A stretch of DNA of 64,000 nt, taken from positions 141,703,009-141,767,008 of the forward strand of contig NC_134834.1 of NCBI RefSeq assembly GCF_004210375.1, in the 5' to 3' direction. Source of the stretch: Tachypleus tridentatus (lineage: Eukaryota > Arthropoda > Merostomata > Xiphosura > Limulidae). Below are positions 11,180 to 24,000 of the stretch, one piece after another. Under the pieces are notes generated by a model. It did no database searches and was not told where the DNA came from. It saw nothing but the letters and a program-made list of their open reading frames with translations. Each line of letters starts with the position of its first letter. The stretch's first letter is position 1. The position numbers were made by a program, and so were the translations under genes.

Positions 11180-11889
11180 GTATAAGGGACAAAGGTCAAA
11201 GGGAACTAGCGTAATGGCATGAAGAATAGCATTAAGGATGCAGTCATATGTAAGGTAAAAGTATGGGAAAGACTAAAAAACACAACAGAAAACAGATAGT
11301 GTTCGAGAGAATCACTTGGTAACCAATAATAATCAAGATAAACCAAACCTAGTAAAGAAGCCATTTAAAGAAACCAGATAGTTAGGGAATAGAATTATGA
11401 AAAGGCAAGAAGGATTGATACTGAGACCAGTACTAATAAATATACTACTTCCTCCAACATACGTCTAAGGAAGATGAGCAAACATAATGGGACAGGAAAA
11501 AGGCTACACATGAATAGAGTCCTGCTCAACTTGCAGGTGAACAGAGGTCCCATGTATGAATCCAGAATGATGACACATCTAAACGGGAAAGTGAGAGAAA
11601 AGAGGAGGGGAGCAAGCCAGAAGACTCAGAAGAGGAAACCAAGATTAGGCTGGCAAATATGTTATCATCAAATTAACTTGACAAGGAGTGTCCCATCTAA
11701 AGAAAAAAGTTTGAGAAAATAGATGAATGATAGCGTAGGAACAAAGGAAAATATCAGACCATTGCTAACTGAATGCTTTAACTGCCTATTCCAACGTATG
11801 TGGAACAAAAAATTCAAACAAGGGAAGCTTGGTATTATCATTATGGAAACGGCATCGTTGTGAGGAATGCCCATGTAAGAGTGTGGTTT
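11180..11889. other. Purine-rich non-coding DNA
   Basis: The 82-codon frame at 11474-11722 is lysine/arginine-rich simply because the strand is purine-rich. It has no recognisable domain, and I do not call it a gene. Confidence 0.35.
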
Positions 11890-12077
11890 GTTTGCAAAGC
11901 TACTTGATGGTTATCTGTACTAATCATCCCTAATTTAATAGTTAAAGACTAGCAGGAAGGCAGCTAGTCATCACCACTCACTGTTAACTCTTTGGCTACT
12001 CTTTTACCTGTGAATAACATGATTGACCATAACATTATAATACCATCATGACTGAAGACGCAAACGTGTTTGATGAG
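11890..12077 (-). mobile_element. 5'-truncated SINE, family A
   Basis: On the minus strand it matches the body of the 5234-5500 element: AAAGAGTAGCCAAAGAGTTA, GGTGATGACTAGCTGCCTTC, ATTAGGGATGATTAGTACAG, and a degraded tail. The tRNA-like head is missing or too decayed to see. Confidence 0.8.
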
Positions 12078-14100
12078 TTAGGAGTGGAATATGCAATCCA
12101 CAGATTGCAAATAACGCACCCTACACATTTGCATATGAGAATAAAGCCAACTGAAAAATACAATGATTAAGGGACCACTTTGGCAAAGGGTTCTGATAGA
12201 GTTTCCATTCATTGTGTAAAGTCCATAATTAAAGATGCAGGAGAGCACAACCCAAGATAATAAGAGGACCAAAGGAAGCCAAAATTCCCAATAGAAAGAA
12301 AAGATTTCGTGCGGAAAGAGGGGAGGTTATAGCGGTGGAAACCCAACTCTTCATAGCCCACAGATGCTGAAATGAGAAGAATACATCCAAATGAACCAAC
12401 TACTACCTTGGTGTGTGTAAGATGAGGCTTTTCCAGCTTGACTACCTGACTTATATAAACCACATTCTAAAGAAAGAGAAAGGGGTGGTTGGAGGAGTCT
12501 TTCTGGTAAGGAGCTAAAAGAAGCCAATCATCCATATAATGGTAGAATCTAGATCCTAATCTGTGAATCTGAAAACTGATGACTAGCACTACATGATTAA
12601 AACATATGGGGTTAACATCAGGCTAAAAGGAATAATTTGAAGCTGATAAATAGGTCTATGATGTACAAATCAAATATTAAGTCTAAATGCTAGGGAGATG
12701 AGAATTTGAAGATAAAAATTACACATCGACTTTAATCATCCAAAGCTTCAGAGAAAAACATGATTTGAGGGTGGGAAAACTAAAAAAAATAAACTGAGGA
12801 AAGTCAAACAATTGAAATAGATGGAACATAACAATAACCAGATGTCAATCCCTGGTATATTGGGGAGCAACATACTGAAATAAAATCCTGAATTAGAGTG
12901 AGGAACCATTTTGATAGTATTCTTGGTCAAAAGATCTGACACCACCTTTGGCAATAGTGAGTGACAGGTTCTCTTGGATGAGAAAAATGAACAGGAAATA
13001 AAAATTAAGGAGAGAAAAGATGACTGATAAAGGCAACAGATAAAACTTATAATTTTTAGTCGTTGGCTGCAAGAGGAATCCACAAATCCCCACACTGAGG
13101 CCCCCAATATCCCTAAGCCTAGAGAATAATCATTGACAAGACTTTTGGCATAAAAAACTTACAGAAAGTGGTAAAACAGAAGGAAAAAGAGGAATGGGAT
13201 GAAAAAACAGTGAGCAGAAAGAAGTCAAGAGGATAAATGGCAGTAACTGAAAAAGAACAAGTTTGAGATAGACAAGAGCAGTCAAAAATGTTTGTGTATG
13301 ACCTTAGCTCTTGATTACAAAGAATCAGGTGCCCCAACAAGGACCTGTTTAAAGAAGAAGGATCCAAATGAATGTCCCTGAGATAAGAGATAAATATACT
13401 TAGGTAAAAAAGTCATCACTCTCCACCAAATTCAAACAACAGCCTAACCAAGAGAGAAGGGACAATGTCAATGAAGAAGAATGCACCAATATAGAAAAAG
13501 GAAGGGAATGAGTGTCTGTCAAACACTACTCATGGAAATGGTGGAATGCTTGCAAAAGAATATGAATGAAGGATAATGTGAAATGACAAGGAAAAGATGA
13601 GTAAACTGACTTGAAGAAGACTACCAGAGGATAATGAATCAGCACTTGAAGCCTCAAAGAAGAATCTTCAGTTTGGGAGCCCAAGAAAAAGGTTTTCACC
13701 TTGAACTAAATTGTTAGCAAAAGCATATGTGTAACTAGCCAAGAATGATGAGGCATACCAGCACTACAGTGAAGATGAAACAAAAAAATTACAATAGACA
13801 TGGATATCAAAGGAAGCAGAAAAACATACTACCGTGAGGAAAGAAGGGCAAAGAATTATATATAAGGTATGGGAGAAAGTAAAAAATGCAACAATATGCA
13901 ACAAGAAATGTCATTGAAGGATGCAAAATGTTAATGCATTGGAAACATTGTTTCCAAATTTATGTGGTAGAGAATCCACACCCTTCAGTACAAGAATTAT
14001 AAGACAAGAGAAGTCCTGATCTAAAAAACGCCTAGGCCACACTCAAGGTTCCACTACCTGCCACATAATAGCTTTTACATCTCCTGACAGACAAAGAAGT
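12078..14100. repeat. Purine-skewed unclassified tract
   Basis: The plus strand is strongly A+G rich with GAAGAA/GGAAAG-type words. The minus strand therefore throws up serine/leucine/phenylalanine-rich open frames such as 13107-12748 (119 codons). These are composition artefacts with no domain. Similar texture occurs at about 22.3-24.0 kb and 35.5-36.7 kb, so the tracts may be diverged copies of one interspersed family. Confidence 0.4.
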
Positions 14101-15332
14101 ATAAACACTATTACAATAGCCTGCCTAGAGTAAACAAAGTCCACATGATCAGTTTTAGGTAACCTTAAAATAACCATGTATCTGTAACTCATGTTATGGA
14201 AAATAAAATACACAAAGTCTGCAGAGTCAGAATTGTTTAAAGGTAAAAATAAAAAATAGTTTCATAAAAGATTTTTTTAAATATATTTCAAGGAAATGTT
14301 GATAGTGACAACTATCACATAAGAGATAAAGACACTGGGGCCAAATCAGGAGGTAATGATTCAACTATTGGTATATAAAGAAAGCCAGCTGCACTAAAAC
14401 ACAGTAGAAGGTTGTCAAATGTTTAATTGGCTGAAAACATGCAAAACCAAGTAGGAACCTTAAAATATTGGTGATTGAAAATATTTGCTTATACAAGGCA
14501 ACACTAAATTTGGAAGCTAGATGTAAGAAAAGTTATGTATGGTATAAGAAGTGCCTTTTTCTGCAAAGAACCATATCATAAAAACATTTAACAAATAATC
14601 TGAGAACTATTAATTTTACATCTGTGATAAAGTAGTTGTGCTTTTTCTTACCAAGTTTATTATTTATCTCATTCCCCTACATTTCATATAATTTTAGATT
14701 TAGAATTCATGTAGGTGTATAATTATAATTAGTTGAATCCTTTTAAGAAACAACTTCAAGACCTTTCTTAAAGCAATAGATTTATTGATTAGAGACCAAT
14801 TGTTTCTAATATATGGACTTTCTTTGCATTATGTATCTACATTTTACTTCTGAAAAATAGCAACATATTATTTTGAAAATATTTAGCTTAAAATAACTGT
14901 ACATTAAAGAAACTCAATGCACATTTTCAACAGTGTTATTCAGGAAACTTATATTGTCAACTTTACAAATGAATGTAATTAAAATTATAAATGCCTGTTG
15001 TAGCATGGTAAATACAAAACTTAGCAAGAGTAAGAACCATGGTTTTTGATATAGTGACACTGATTCTTCCTCTTTGAAGTTTGTGTAAGACTTTGCATGA
15101 TCAAAATTTACCAATGTATATGCATGAAACTTTTTAACAAATGTTTATCTTTGTTTAAAGAGCATGACTTAAGAAAAACACAGTTTTCTTTGAATATAAA
15201 CATTTATAAGGCTATTGTGAGCTAGTGTAATAAAAATACTCAACAAGTAAGCATACATCAAATTACAAGTGCACATTTTCCATAACAATTGAATGGTTCA
15301 GCAGAAATACTTCTAATATTGTATTCACAAGA
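14101..15332. other. CpG-poor AT-rich DNA, left end of the SPSB unit
   Basis: CpG becomes very rare from about here and stays so to about 37.9 kb. This may be the distal 3' UTR or downstream flank of the SPSB gene, whose stop is at 18890. No poly(A) site could be fixed. Confidence 0.3.
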
Positions 15333-15525
15333 TAACTGGTATGGGTATTAAAACTTTAATTAAAATAAAGTACAAAACAGTGTTTTGACATTCTCAGGTC
15401 ATCTTCAGGTTAAGAAATGGAGTTTGTTAGCCTGAGATTTATTTTAATTAAAGTTCTTATACCAATACCAGCCATCTAGAGAATATGTTTTTACTTCAGG
15501 TGGCTTTCTTGTCATCGTGAATTAC
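15333..15525. repeat. Penelope-like fold-back repeat with degraded hammerhead-like core
   Basis: The left arm CTGGTATGGGTATTAAAACT and the right arm AGTTCTTATACCAATACCAG are inverted. The left arm contains, on the minus strand (15407-15383), CTGAAGA, the stem-like TGACCTGAGAATGTCA, and AAAA where a GAAA is expected. The right flank ends ATGTTTTTACTTCAGGTGGC, the same terminal words as the copies at 31.8 and 38.7 kb. The centre is partly deleted. Confidence 0.65.
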
Positions 15526-18500
15526 TTCTGATATTGACTGTCTATAGAGTTACTGCAATACATTTCATGGTTTACACAGATTTCAACAATATATTTCTTG
15601 AAGTTAAAGACAATCAGTAAAGCACCATTTAAATCATGGATTACTTTCACCTTTTGGCTAAAATCATATTATTTTATTTAAAATATTTAACATAAAATGA
15701 AATATTCAGAAGATAATGTCAATTCATTTTAACCCTACCACTACAGATAGGCTAAAGTATACATGTCAAAGTTTTTATAAGGCTACATTAAAACATTAGC
15801 TAATCTCCTCTTGTATACATAATGTGACATTTGTCTCATCCTGCTAATTTTCTATTTTTTTCCCATCTCCCCTCTCTGATGTTCTGAGTTTAACATAAAT
15901 TATACATTAGTGTATCAATACTACTAATACATAGTCTAATTTTTATATCTTTCAATATTTTTTATTTACAAAGTAATAAACTGGAAAGTCAGATCCACTT
16001 CTTATGCCCATCTATCACATTCTCTTTTTCACAAATTTCCAATAATTTTTGGCATTTCCTATTACAACATTTATAACTAATAGAAAACCATAATCTTATT
16101 TTACCAAATGATATACAATGCTAGTTTGTTCTCAGTACAGATATTTTAGTTATTTTACCTACAACTTGAAAGTTAAGAAAACCAATTTCAGACTGAGTAG
16201 CAGTAATTATTTTAAGGTAGGTGTGTGTGTGTATATATATATTAGTTAGAAAGCTAGTTAAATTATAAGTTATAGAAGATTGATTGCTTTGGGCATGTTA
16301 TATAGTTTAATGTACTTGTACCATCATTACAAAGAGTAAGCTTAGATTTAATCAGTGGGCCAATGAAACTGAAAGACAACCAAAAGGCCAAAGTAACTAC
16401 TATATTTCTTATTTTCTTACATACATTTTTAGTAGCTGTACAAAATTTGCAAAAATGTAAACAAGTTAGAAACCTGTTCATGAAAAACATACTTGCAAGT
16501 AGATTGGTCTTCACTTTTGCAGTCTGATTTAAGCTTATATCTCAGGATTATTAGTTAGATACCATTCCAGAAACAATAAAATTAAATAAAAAATGTAAAC
16601 TATTACTAACTTTAAACTGTTTAGAATAAATAACTCTAACTTTCTGCTACAATCTGTAGTCACACTTGGAGGGAAAAGAAATAGTACTTTAAATTTATAG
16701 CATTTCTTGTGTGCTGGTTACAAGGTAGATCAAACTGACCAAGTTTATGTCTATTCAGGGTAGATGTAATATAAAAATAATACAGTTTTATCAAAAAAAT
16801 GTTTGATATTCATTTACAAGGTCTTAAAGGTTATGCAAATCAAATTTGAAAACTGTAAGATGAGGAAGGTATTTTTAATCATAACATGATAATCACCTTG
16901 CACTTGAGCTAGTCAACATTCTCACTCCATACATTTATGGAGGAATCTTCAGTAAAAGTATTAAAGCTTGTCAAGGTTTATTAAGATACATGATGCAAAT
17001 TGAGAATTATAGTATAGGCTATGATCAATGAGCTGAGACAATGTGCATATGTTTAAATTATTTCTAAAATCCCTGATATTTAGCAGCTTATAGGTGCATC
17101 TTAAGATATACCAAAGAAAAATAAGTGTAGTACAGGATGATACTTTTGTTTAAATTGTAAACAATTTCAAAATGATTTATTTTTCAGAGTTTTTAGTTTA
17201 GATGAAAGACAGTAAGTACCACTATCATTTTTTTTCCATTTTAAGAAAATACCAGATATAGGTTTGCCAAATGACAATTAATTGGCTTTCCTAAAGAGAA
17301 GATAGTACATGGCATCCAGAAGTAGAAAACTACCTTTCCCATCAGTGCCATCAAATCAGATAAGTATCAAGGCATTTGAGGTTCGTTTTTGTATTGTGCT
17401 CTTGCATATAAAACCAACAGTGCCCTATAAGAACAAATTCATATAACTTTTAAGAAGTTGTATTTAATTTTTGTAACATGGATGGCTTTAAACTCTTTGT
17501 TTTTGTATAGCAAAACCTCCAAGTCTTATGTTTAGTATTTTTCTTGTTTAACTCTGCATGTATTCTTTTCAATGTGTTACTTCAGCTGTGTGTTGTGAGA
17601 TAAGAAGAACTTCAACTGAATTAAACAGCAACCATAGTTTTGTTTTAATTTAACTTTACTTTTTTGGTCAAATATTACATTCTGAGTTTCACTTTTGTAT
17701 TAAGATGAAGTATTAGTTTATATTACAGGGAGGACCTATCAAACCTATAAGAACTTTTGAATAAAGTCTTTGCATTTCTCTTATCAGTTCAATATAAAAT
17801 GCTGAATGCTTAACTCTTATTATATTTTTTTGTTATTCTAATTCTGTTTTAGTGTGTAAATAAACATTTATGTGTTACTATTTCTATTGGTTTTGAGTCT
17901 ATTTTTCAGACAATCATGGTTGAAAATTGCAGAGATAAATCTATTTTGCAGTGCAATATTCTTCAAAATTCTAGTTAGCTGATATAACTGATTGTTGTTT
18001 GGGAAAACTTTTTGTATGAAAAATACCATATAAGTAACAAATGCTCAAGTGTTTCATTACATAGTAACATGAAAACATAAAATTACACTGTAAACAAAGA
18101 AATGTTTCCTGGAACAATAACTTGAGAATCTTATTGAAATATATTTGTCTTTAAATTTTTGATGAATTAGTGTATGTACAAGATAGCTTAAAAACTAAGT
18201 ACACTTTAATTCATAAAATACGTCTGACTAAAGCATTCTTTAGCAGGTCTAAAAAATTATGTGTCTGTATGAAATTTGTCTGAAATAAAATACTTTTTAT
18301 ATAATTTAAGAACAAAATTCAGTAAAATTAGTTGCTCAAATAGCCACAAATAACTTGACATTTGAAATCTGAGGCAGTTTGGAGATAGTTATTTCTATTC
18401 ATAGAAACAGAAAGTTTTAACACTGAAAATTGTAAAACAATCTAAAAATATCCACTGAAGCAATACATTACCAGTCTATTAGTTACATATAGTGAGATCA

Positions 18501-18889
18501 TAAAACATGAAAGCATATTACAGAAACATGTCACTACCAAAGATGTTTCTATATTTTCTATCAATACTGATTGACTTTTAGTAGTTTCATTTCCTTCACT
18601 TGGCTGTCCAAAAATATAAAGTTATTTCTTAATCTCCATCATAAACTCCAGTTTTAATGCTGCAAAACGTACTTAATGCCTCTTTCTAAAATATTAGCAC
18701 ATTAACACTCTCATACTTTAATAATATTTCTTTTATAGAATTCAAATCATCATATTAACCCCTGGAAAATATTTCTTTACAAATAGATATGGAATTATTA
18801 ACTTCAGCTGTTTAAACAAACATAACAATTTTTAATTTCAGCACACAAAATTATAAGCTTCATAAATTACTTTTCTTGCATTATTGCTA
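15526..18889 (-). other. Probable 3' UTR and downstream flank of the SPSB gene
   Basis: No coding sequence or transposon was recognised. The stretch is AT-rich with almost no CpG; a (GT)n(AT)n microsatellite lies at 16220-16242. The minus-strand frame at 16514-16263 has no recognisable content. Several TTTATT (AATAAA on the minus strand) occur, so the poly(A) site cannot be chosen by eye. Confidence 0.35.
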
Positions 18890-19026
18890 TTATCTATGGT
18901 CTTGATATAATAAATAGTTCTTAAGAGCAGTGGGCAAGCTGAGTTCATGAATCTTGTTCAGATGACTCTTTCCTATTCTTTGCCTTATTACTCTGCGACA
19001 TACATCCTTCAGTGGCAGAGGTTCAG
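18890..19026 (-). CDS. SPSB/Gustavus-like protein, exon 2 (SOCS box)
   Basis: The last coding exon reads PEPLPLKDVCRRVIRQRIGK, then HLNKIHELSLPTALKNYLLY, then QDHR and TAA at 18890. The acceptor is ...CTTCTAG|CT. The first two bases join the single C left by the upstream exon to make a proline codon, giving GLD-PEPLPL exactly where vertebrate SPSB1 has it. The SOCS box recruits Elongin B/C through its BC box (LKDVCRRVIRQRI region) and Cullin-5 through the Cul5 box. In the family as I know it the Cul5 box reads LPLP, but here it is LSLP, a possible change in Cullin preference. The tail DHR goes slightly beyond the usual LLYQ end. Confidence 0.95.
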
Positions 19027-19565
19027 CTAGAAGATACAAAAACATTTACTAATAGTTCTTTTTATATTGTAATTTTAAGGAAATACCAAAAATTATAAAG
19101 TATCATATAGGTGTATTTAGTCAAGTTGTAAGAGTCTGAGGAATGTTATCACTAAGGGTTGAACTGAATATTACATAATAAAAAAAATGTCACAATATTT
19201 TTTGTAAATTGAAAACTTATTAGTCTTAATAGTCTTGCATAGGAGACAATCTGTTAAACTTCTATAACCATTCACATTTTACCAAAGTGTTGTATACAGC
19301 TGGCTTTAGAGAAACCAGAAGCTATTTTCTTTCATTTAAAATTAACATTTTCATCTATCTAAAAACAAACATCAGATGTGACTCACCTCTTTTCAAAACA
19401 GAGTTAACAACCTTGCACCATTGTCATAAAGATTTTTTGAACATTGGAAATCACAAACTTTCATCTCTACACTGTTGCATCAAACAAGACACAAATTCAA
19501 TACACTATAAGTAGGAAGGACAAAAAAGAGGTTGTATAGAGTCAACAAACAATCTGAAATACATA

Positions 19566-19665
19566 TATATATGTAAAACGGCTTGTTTGGGTTGAGAAAA
19601 TATTTTACGTAGAGGAGCAAACAACATTTCAACCTTCTTCGGTCATCGTCAGGTTCACAAAGAAA
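19566..19665 (-). repeat. Penelope-like fragment with intact hammerhead-like core
   Basis: On the minus strand (19652-19627) CTGACGA is followed by the hairpin-forming GACCGAAGAAGGTT and then GAAA. This is the conserved CUGANGA - stem II - GAAA arrangement of a hammerhead ribozyme. It continues GTTGTTTGCTCCTCTACGTA and CTCAACCCAAACAAGCCGTT. Hammerhead motifs in Penelope-like retroelements are established knowledge. Stems I and III are not resolved by eye, so activity is not claimed. Confidence 0.65.
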
Positions 19666-20497
19666 AAAAGAGGTAACTGATTGGAAGCTGACCACATGTT
19701 TGAAAGGGGTTGTGTAACTGAGTGTCAGAATGCAGAGGTTGGTGTTAGATGTTTGAATATGTAATTTTATATATATTTTTTAGGTGAGGAAAATTTTAAC
19801 TTCAGAAATTTTTACTCCTTTCTGCATAAAAATAAGCTGGAATTACACATTGAAAAAAATGATGGAGGGCCAGTGCAACAGGTATAAATTGCAAATATGA
19901 GAAGCTTTCTCAAAAATAGTGCCAGAAATGGAAAAACCCATGAAAGTTGTCACTCACTAGAGGAAAGGTCAGAAAGTGGAGAATTACTCAGTAGGAGGCC
20001 ACATCTAACTCAAACAGGACATAGTTTTCACCAAATAGATGTGGTAAATTAAAATATATTGTCAAAATACCTTATGCATGTTGCAAAAGTCGTTCACAGT
20101 ATGGCCTGTACTTCCAAATAACACCTATAATGATACTCCCCATCAACAGGTGTGTTTATTTGGCTTCATAATAGTAGAATGACAAGAATCATTGGTGAGG
20201 TTTCCACATAGACCTCCCCAGTGATTATAGGACTGAGGAATATGATAGAAAAGAACATCAGACAGGTGGTGAGATCAAAGAGAAAATGCCACACCCATAG
20301 ACAAACACACATCTGCTGCTGTCCTTATATTTGTGGAGTTTAACCTGGAAGAGAAGATATATACCCTGCTGAAGAATTGTTGCAAGTGCAAATGCTTAAA
20401 ACTTTCTATTCTCCTCATACTTCATGTAAATTTTGGGAAAGAGAAATAGTCCTTGTGAAGCATCACTGACTACTTGGTGGATTTCACCATCTCTAAT

Positions 20498-20523
20498 ATA
20501 CATATATATACACACACACACAT
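20498..20523. repeat. (AT)n(AC)n microsatellite
   Basis: A run of CATATATATA followed by CACACACACA, located just before the dispersed repeat copy. Confidence 0.9.
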
Positions 20524-20614
20524 ATTATAATCATACATTTTTAAGCCATAAACAAAACACATTAACATGAAACAAAAGCTGCTGCATATTTTAAAGAGGA
20601 TCCTGTGGTACAAG

Positions 20615-20850
20615 CTACAATGAGGAGTTATAAAATGTATCCTAGGTTTTGTAGGTGACTGTGGAAGTAGGACACATATTGCAGTGGGGATGCACCATCC
20701 ATCAGTCATAACCTCCAATTTGCTAGTCTCACATAAGAAGATTAGAAATTAGGAGAGCAAGATGTGGGTGCTCAAGCCCAAAACATCCCACATCTATATC
20801 ATCCTTCACTGCCTGTAGGTAGTTGTGGGAAGGTGACTGCTCTCCCAAGT
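20615..20850 (+). repeat. Dispersed repeat, copy 1
   Basis: It shares with 62515-62745, in the same order and orientation, the blocks TATAAAATGTATCCTAGGTT, CACATAAGAA, AGAAATTAGGAGAGCAAGAT, CCCACAT, CCTTCACTGCCTG and GGGAAGGTGACTGCTCTCCC. The two copies differ by small insertions and many substitutions. The class is unknown; no coding sequence and no tRNA-like boxes are visible. Confidence 0.85.
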
Positions 20851-21202
20851 TAAAATCAGACAAAGATAAACATAAAAAGATGAAAAATGAAAAAACAAGT
20901 AAAAATGAAATTAAGATACTACCTTCAAAAGGTAAGTTTTACCAAATCAAATGGTATTTATTTTTATTTTTTATATTTTTTTATTTCTCACCTTTTTATG
21001 TTTATATTTTTCTTTGCATTAGGACGAATTCTTGTTAAGCAATTAATAAAATCAATGGGAATAATTACAATGAATCACTGTCCTTTTGGGTCATTCTACA
21101 AGACTTATTAAATGTGTTTTAGAAACAGCTTTTAGTTGCATATAATGCCAAAACTGTTAAGGTTAATAAAAATAATTATGATATTTTTCATTTATTTCAC
21201 AA

Positions 21203-22252
21203 TTACATCATAACAAAACTATTTCTTAGAAAAATATTTGTCCAAAGTTGACTGCGCATATTTTGATTTTTTTTCATATTATACAATTTCCTATAACTAG
21301 CAATCACTTTTTCCAAATTTCTGTGGACTTCCATGCTTCTTTCCATATTAGTATCGACATTTAGATACAAATCCTTGGCAGCTTCAACAAGTTTAAATCC
21401 TTCTTCAAGTTCTTTTATAGTGATTTCTTCACCCATATTTTCAGCTGTTTCACCCTCTTTATCTTCAGTTTCTCCAAATGCACATTGCTCATTGAGTTGA
21501 AGATAATTTTCGCTTAATTCTTCTACATGCAAATCAAGTAATACTTGCACATTTTCTGTATCCATGTCAAAACATACGTTACTTCCAATAGCAGTTATCT
21601 CTTTAATTATTTTGTCCATGGGACTGAAGCCAAGAAAATCATTTGCACAATTGGACAAAAGATATTTCCAAACTGCTCACATATTGCTGAAAGTAACTTC
21701 TTGTATGAAAGTTTAATGTTTCCAATGGTCTACTTTATATAGTATTCCTTCCAAAATTCTGTACATGAAAGTACCTTTTCTCCTGATGTTGCTTGAAGTG
21801 CTTGAGCAAAAGTCCTTCAAAGATAATATGCTTTGAATGATGCAAAAGTTCCTTGGTCTATTGATTGCAATAATGATGTTGTATTTGGTGGTTTAAAACA
21901 CAATTTTTACATTTTCATTCAAATCTTCCAAAGAAGTATGATGTCCTGGAGCTTCATATAACAGCAAGATCTCTTTAAAACTATGGTTATTATTCTTGTC
22001 AGAGACACACTGCTATAACATGTGAGTCCCACGGTGACTGAGCACACACTGAGTCTGACTGTCATTTGTACATATTTTATTTAAAGCAGTTGACACGATC
22101 TACTTGTAACTCGAGTTTTCCAGAAATTTCCAGAAAGATCTCATGGTAATTGAATAATTACGCAGAAAAAATAGGAAAAGAACACAGTTTTCCCAAATTG
22201 TGGTAACTGAATTTCGAACTGATTGAAGTAGCGTATAGCAGGGTTTACCTGT
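21203..22252 (-). pseudogene. Tigger/pogo-type DNA transposon, internally deleted
   Basis: On the minus strand from about 21960 the reading shows the DDE region: LQDIILLWKI, then PPNTTSLLQSIDQGTFASFK and AYYL, matching the Tigger 'PPNTTSLLQPMDQGVI..FK' block. A 151-codon open C-terminal part (21658-21203) has the acidic ELSENYLQLNEQ and ITIKELEEGFKLVEAAKDL segments typical of Tigger tails. At 22250 a TA-flanked CAGGTAAACCCTGCTATACG looks like the 5' terminal repeat. It is followed after only about 170 bases by the catalytic domain, so the CENP-B-type DNA-binding half is deleted. No right terminal repeat was found. Confidence 0.85.
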
Positions 22253-22299
22253 ATAATAATCAGGGAGATGTAAAACAAAAACTAGCAAAGTAATTAAAC

Positions 22300-24000
22300 T
22301 CATCTCACTAGAATCTTTGGAAAGATTGGCAAAAGGCAAGAACCATGAGTTGATGAATCTGATGGAAGGTTATCTGATAAAGTTGACAGACAACTTTTTT
22401 CATGGAAGAATAAGCTGGATTGATGGGCTAATGACCCTAACCAGTCAAAGAGGAAGATGATAACACATGAGAAGATAGGGAATACTTTGCAAGAAATGGT
22501 GATAACATTTTCAAGTACAGAAACAGTACAAACAAGATAACACTGACTATAGAACAGGACATAAAAGATAATCAGGGTCACAATGATTATATGGAGAAGA
22601 AATGAAATGCAGAATGACTGGAGTAAACAATCAACTCAAGTCTAAGAGAGAAAGATGCAATCTGGAAATAAAATAAACGTTTACCTGTGACAAAGTGTGC
22701 AAGAGGTATCTAAGGCAAATATATCAGAGCAACGTCTTCCACCAGCAAGAAGAATAAGAAAGATGATATGGGTAACAGAGGGCCAAAGGTTTGAATGGGG
22801 AAAATTTAAGGGCCCAAAAAATAAAACAGAGGTTCCAGATTGGAACTGGGAGAGAAAGAAGAGAATAATGTCCAAAAAGAAATGCTTAGAAGAGTTCACA
22901 TAACAACTGGGAAAGAAAAGAAGAACATCCAGAGAAGAGATTCCAGGTTATTGAGAAAGCTTCCTCTCATTGGTGATGGTGGAAATTAATAAACTGCTCT
23001 CAAAAGCCAGGTAAAAATAATTAAATTTATCCAATGGTGATTTTAAAGCATGAATTGCTAAAGCTAAGGAGTCCAGGATTGGAGAGCAGAAAAGAGAAAG
23101 TGTGGCAATGAGAGAAGATGCAAGAGCACTGGTGGGAAAACTCTCAAAGTAGGAACATATTCAAATCCACAACAATAAAAAGCAACTTCATAGGAAAGCT
23201 TCAGTCTAAGTAAGTGTCAATGGAATACCAGATTCATAGCTTGTGAGTCTAACAGTCAAATGTTGTGGATGTAGGTTAAAAAAAAAAAAAATCAGAGGCA
23301 GAAAGTAAAGGGCCCAAGAGAGAGTGCTTCTCTACTGGTTGATAAAAGACATGACAGTTCTCTGAAAAACTCATCTCAAGATGATAAAGCAGATGAGATA
23401 AAAAATGTTTGTTGAGCCAACAATTCAAAGACATAAATATGAAGTGACTGCTTTACTTGAGACCATACCCCAAAAAAGGTGTAAGTGTTCAAAATTGTTC
23501 CCACCTGGAAAGAAGGACAGAAGTGAACAGATGCCTATCTGGGTGAAGTAAGGCAATAGATATGTCTCATGTTCTGTGGAACTAATTAATTACAGGGAAA
23601 GATAAAAAGAAGAGGATATATTTCAATGAAGTGTCAGGTTCTACTTTAAAAAAAAGAAAAAAAACATGCTGCATCTGAGAAGAGCAAAATACTCTTATGA
23701 AGAGATTCCCAAAAAAGACAGAACTTCTCATAAAGGAGAAGAGATGCAAAATACCTAAAACATTTCATAAACTGGAATACAAAAGTGAGAATTAGCACTT
23801 AACAATAAATCTCATCACAAACACTTGGGTAAGTGTCCAGAAATTACAACTTTGATTTGGTAAAAGATTAAATTGAAGATAATTAAAATCAAAGTTCTAA
23901 CTGAAATGTTTAAAATGCAGTTTCTTTCTTTCTCATGATGAAGAAAATTGGAGGAAAATGGCAATATGAATGGGAATAAAAGCTTAAAAGAAAAAACACA
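22300..24000. repeat. Purine-skewed unclassified tract inside the SPSB intron
   Basis: The plus strand is A+G-rich, so the sense strand of the SPSB pre-mRNA would be pyrimidine-rich here. No coding content was found; the open frames at 22300-22903 on both strands follow from composition. A poly(A) run lies at about 23279-23291. Confidence 0.4.

Noticed and set aside
12748-13107. 119-codon minus-strand ORF
   Set aside because: Ser/Phe/Leu-rich because the opposite strand is purine-rich; no domain, no splice context.
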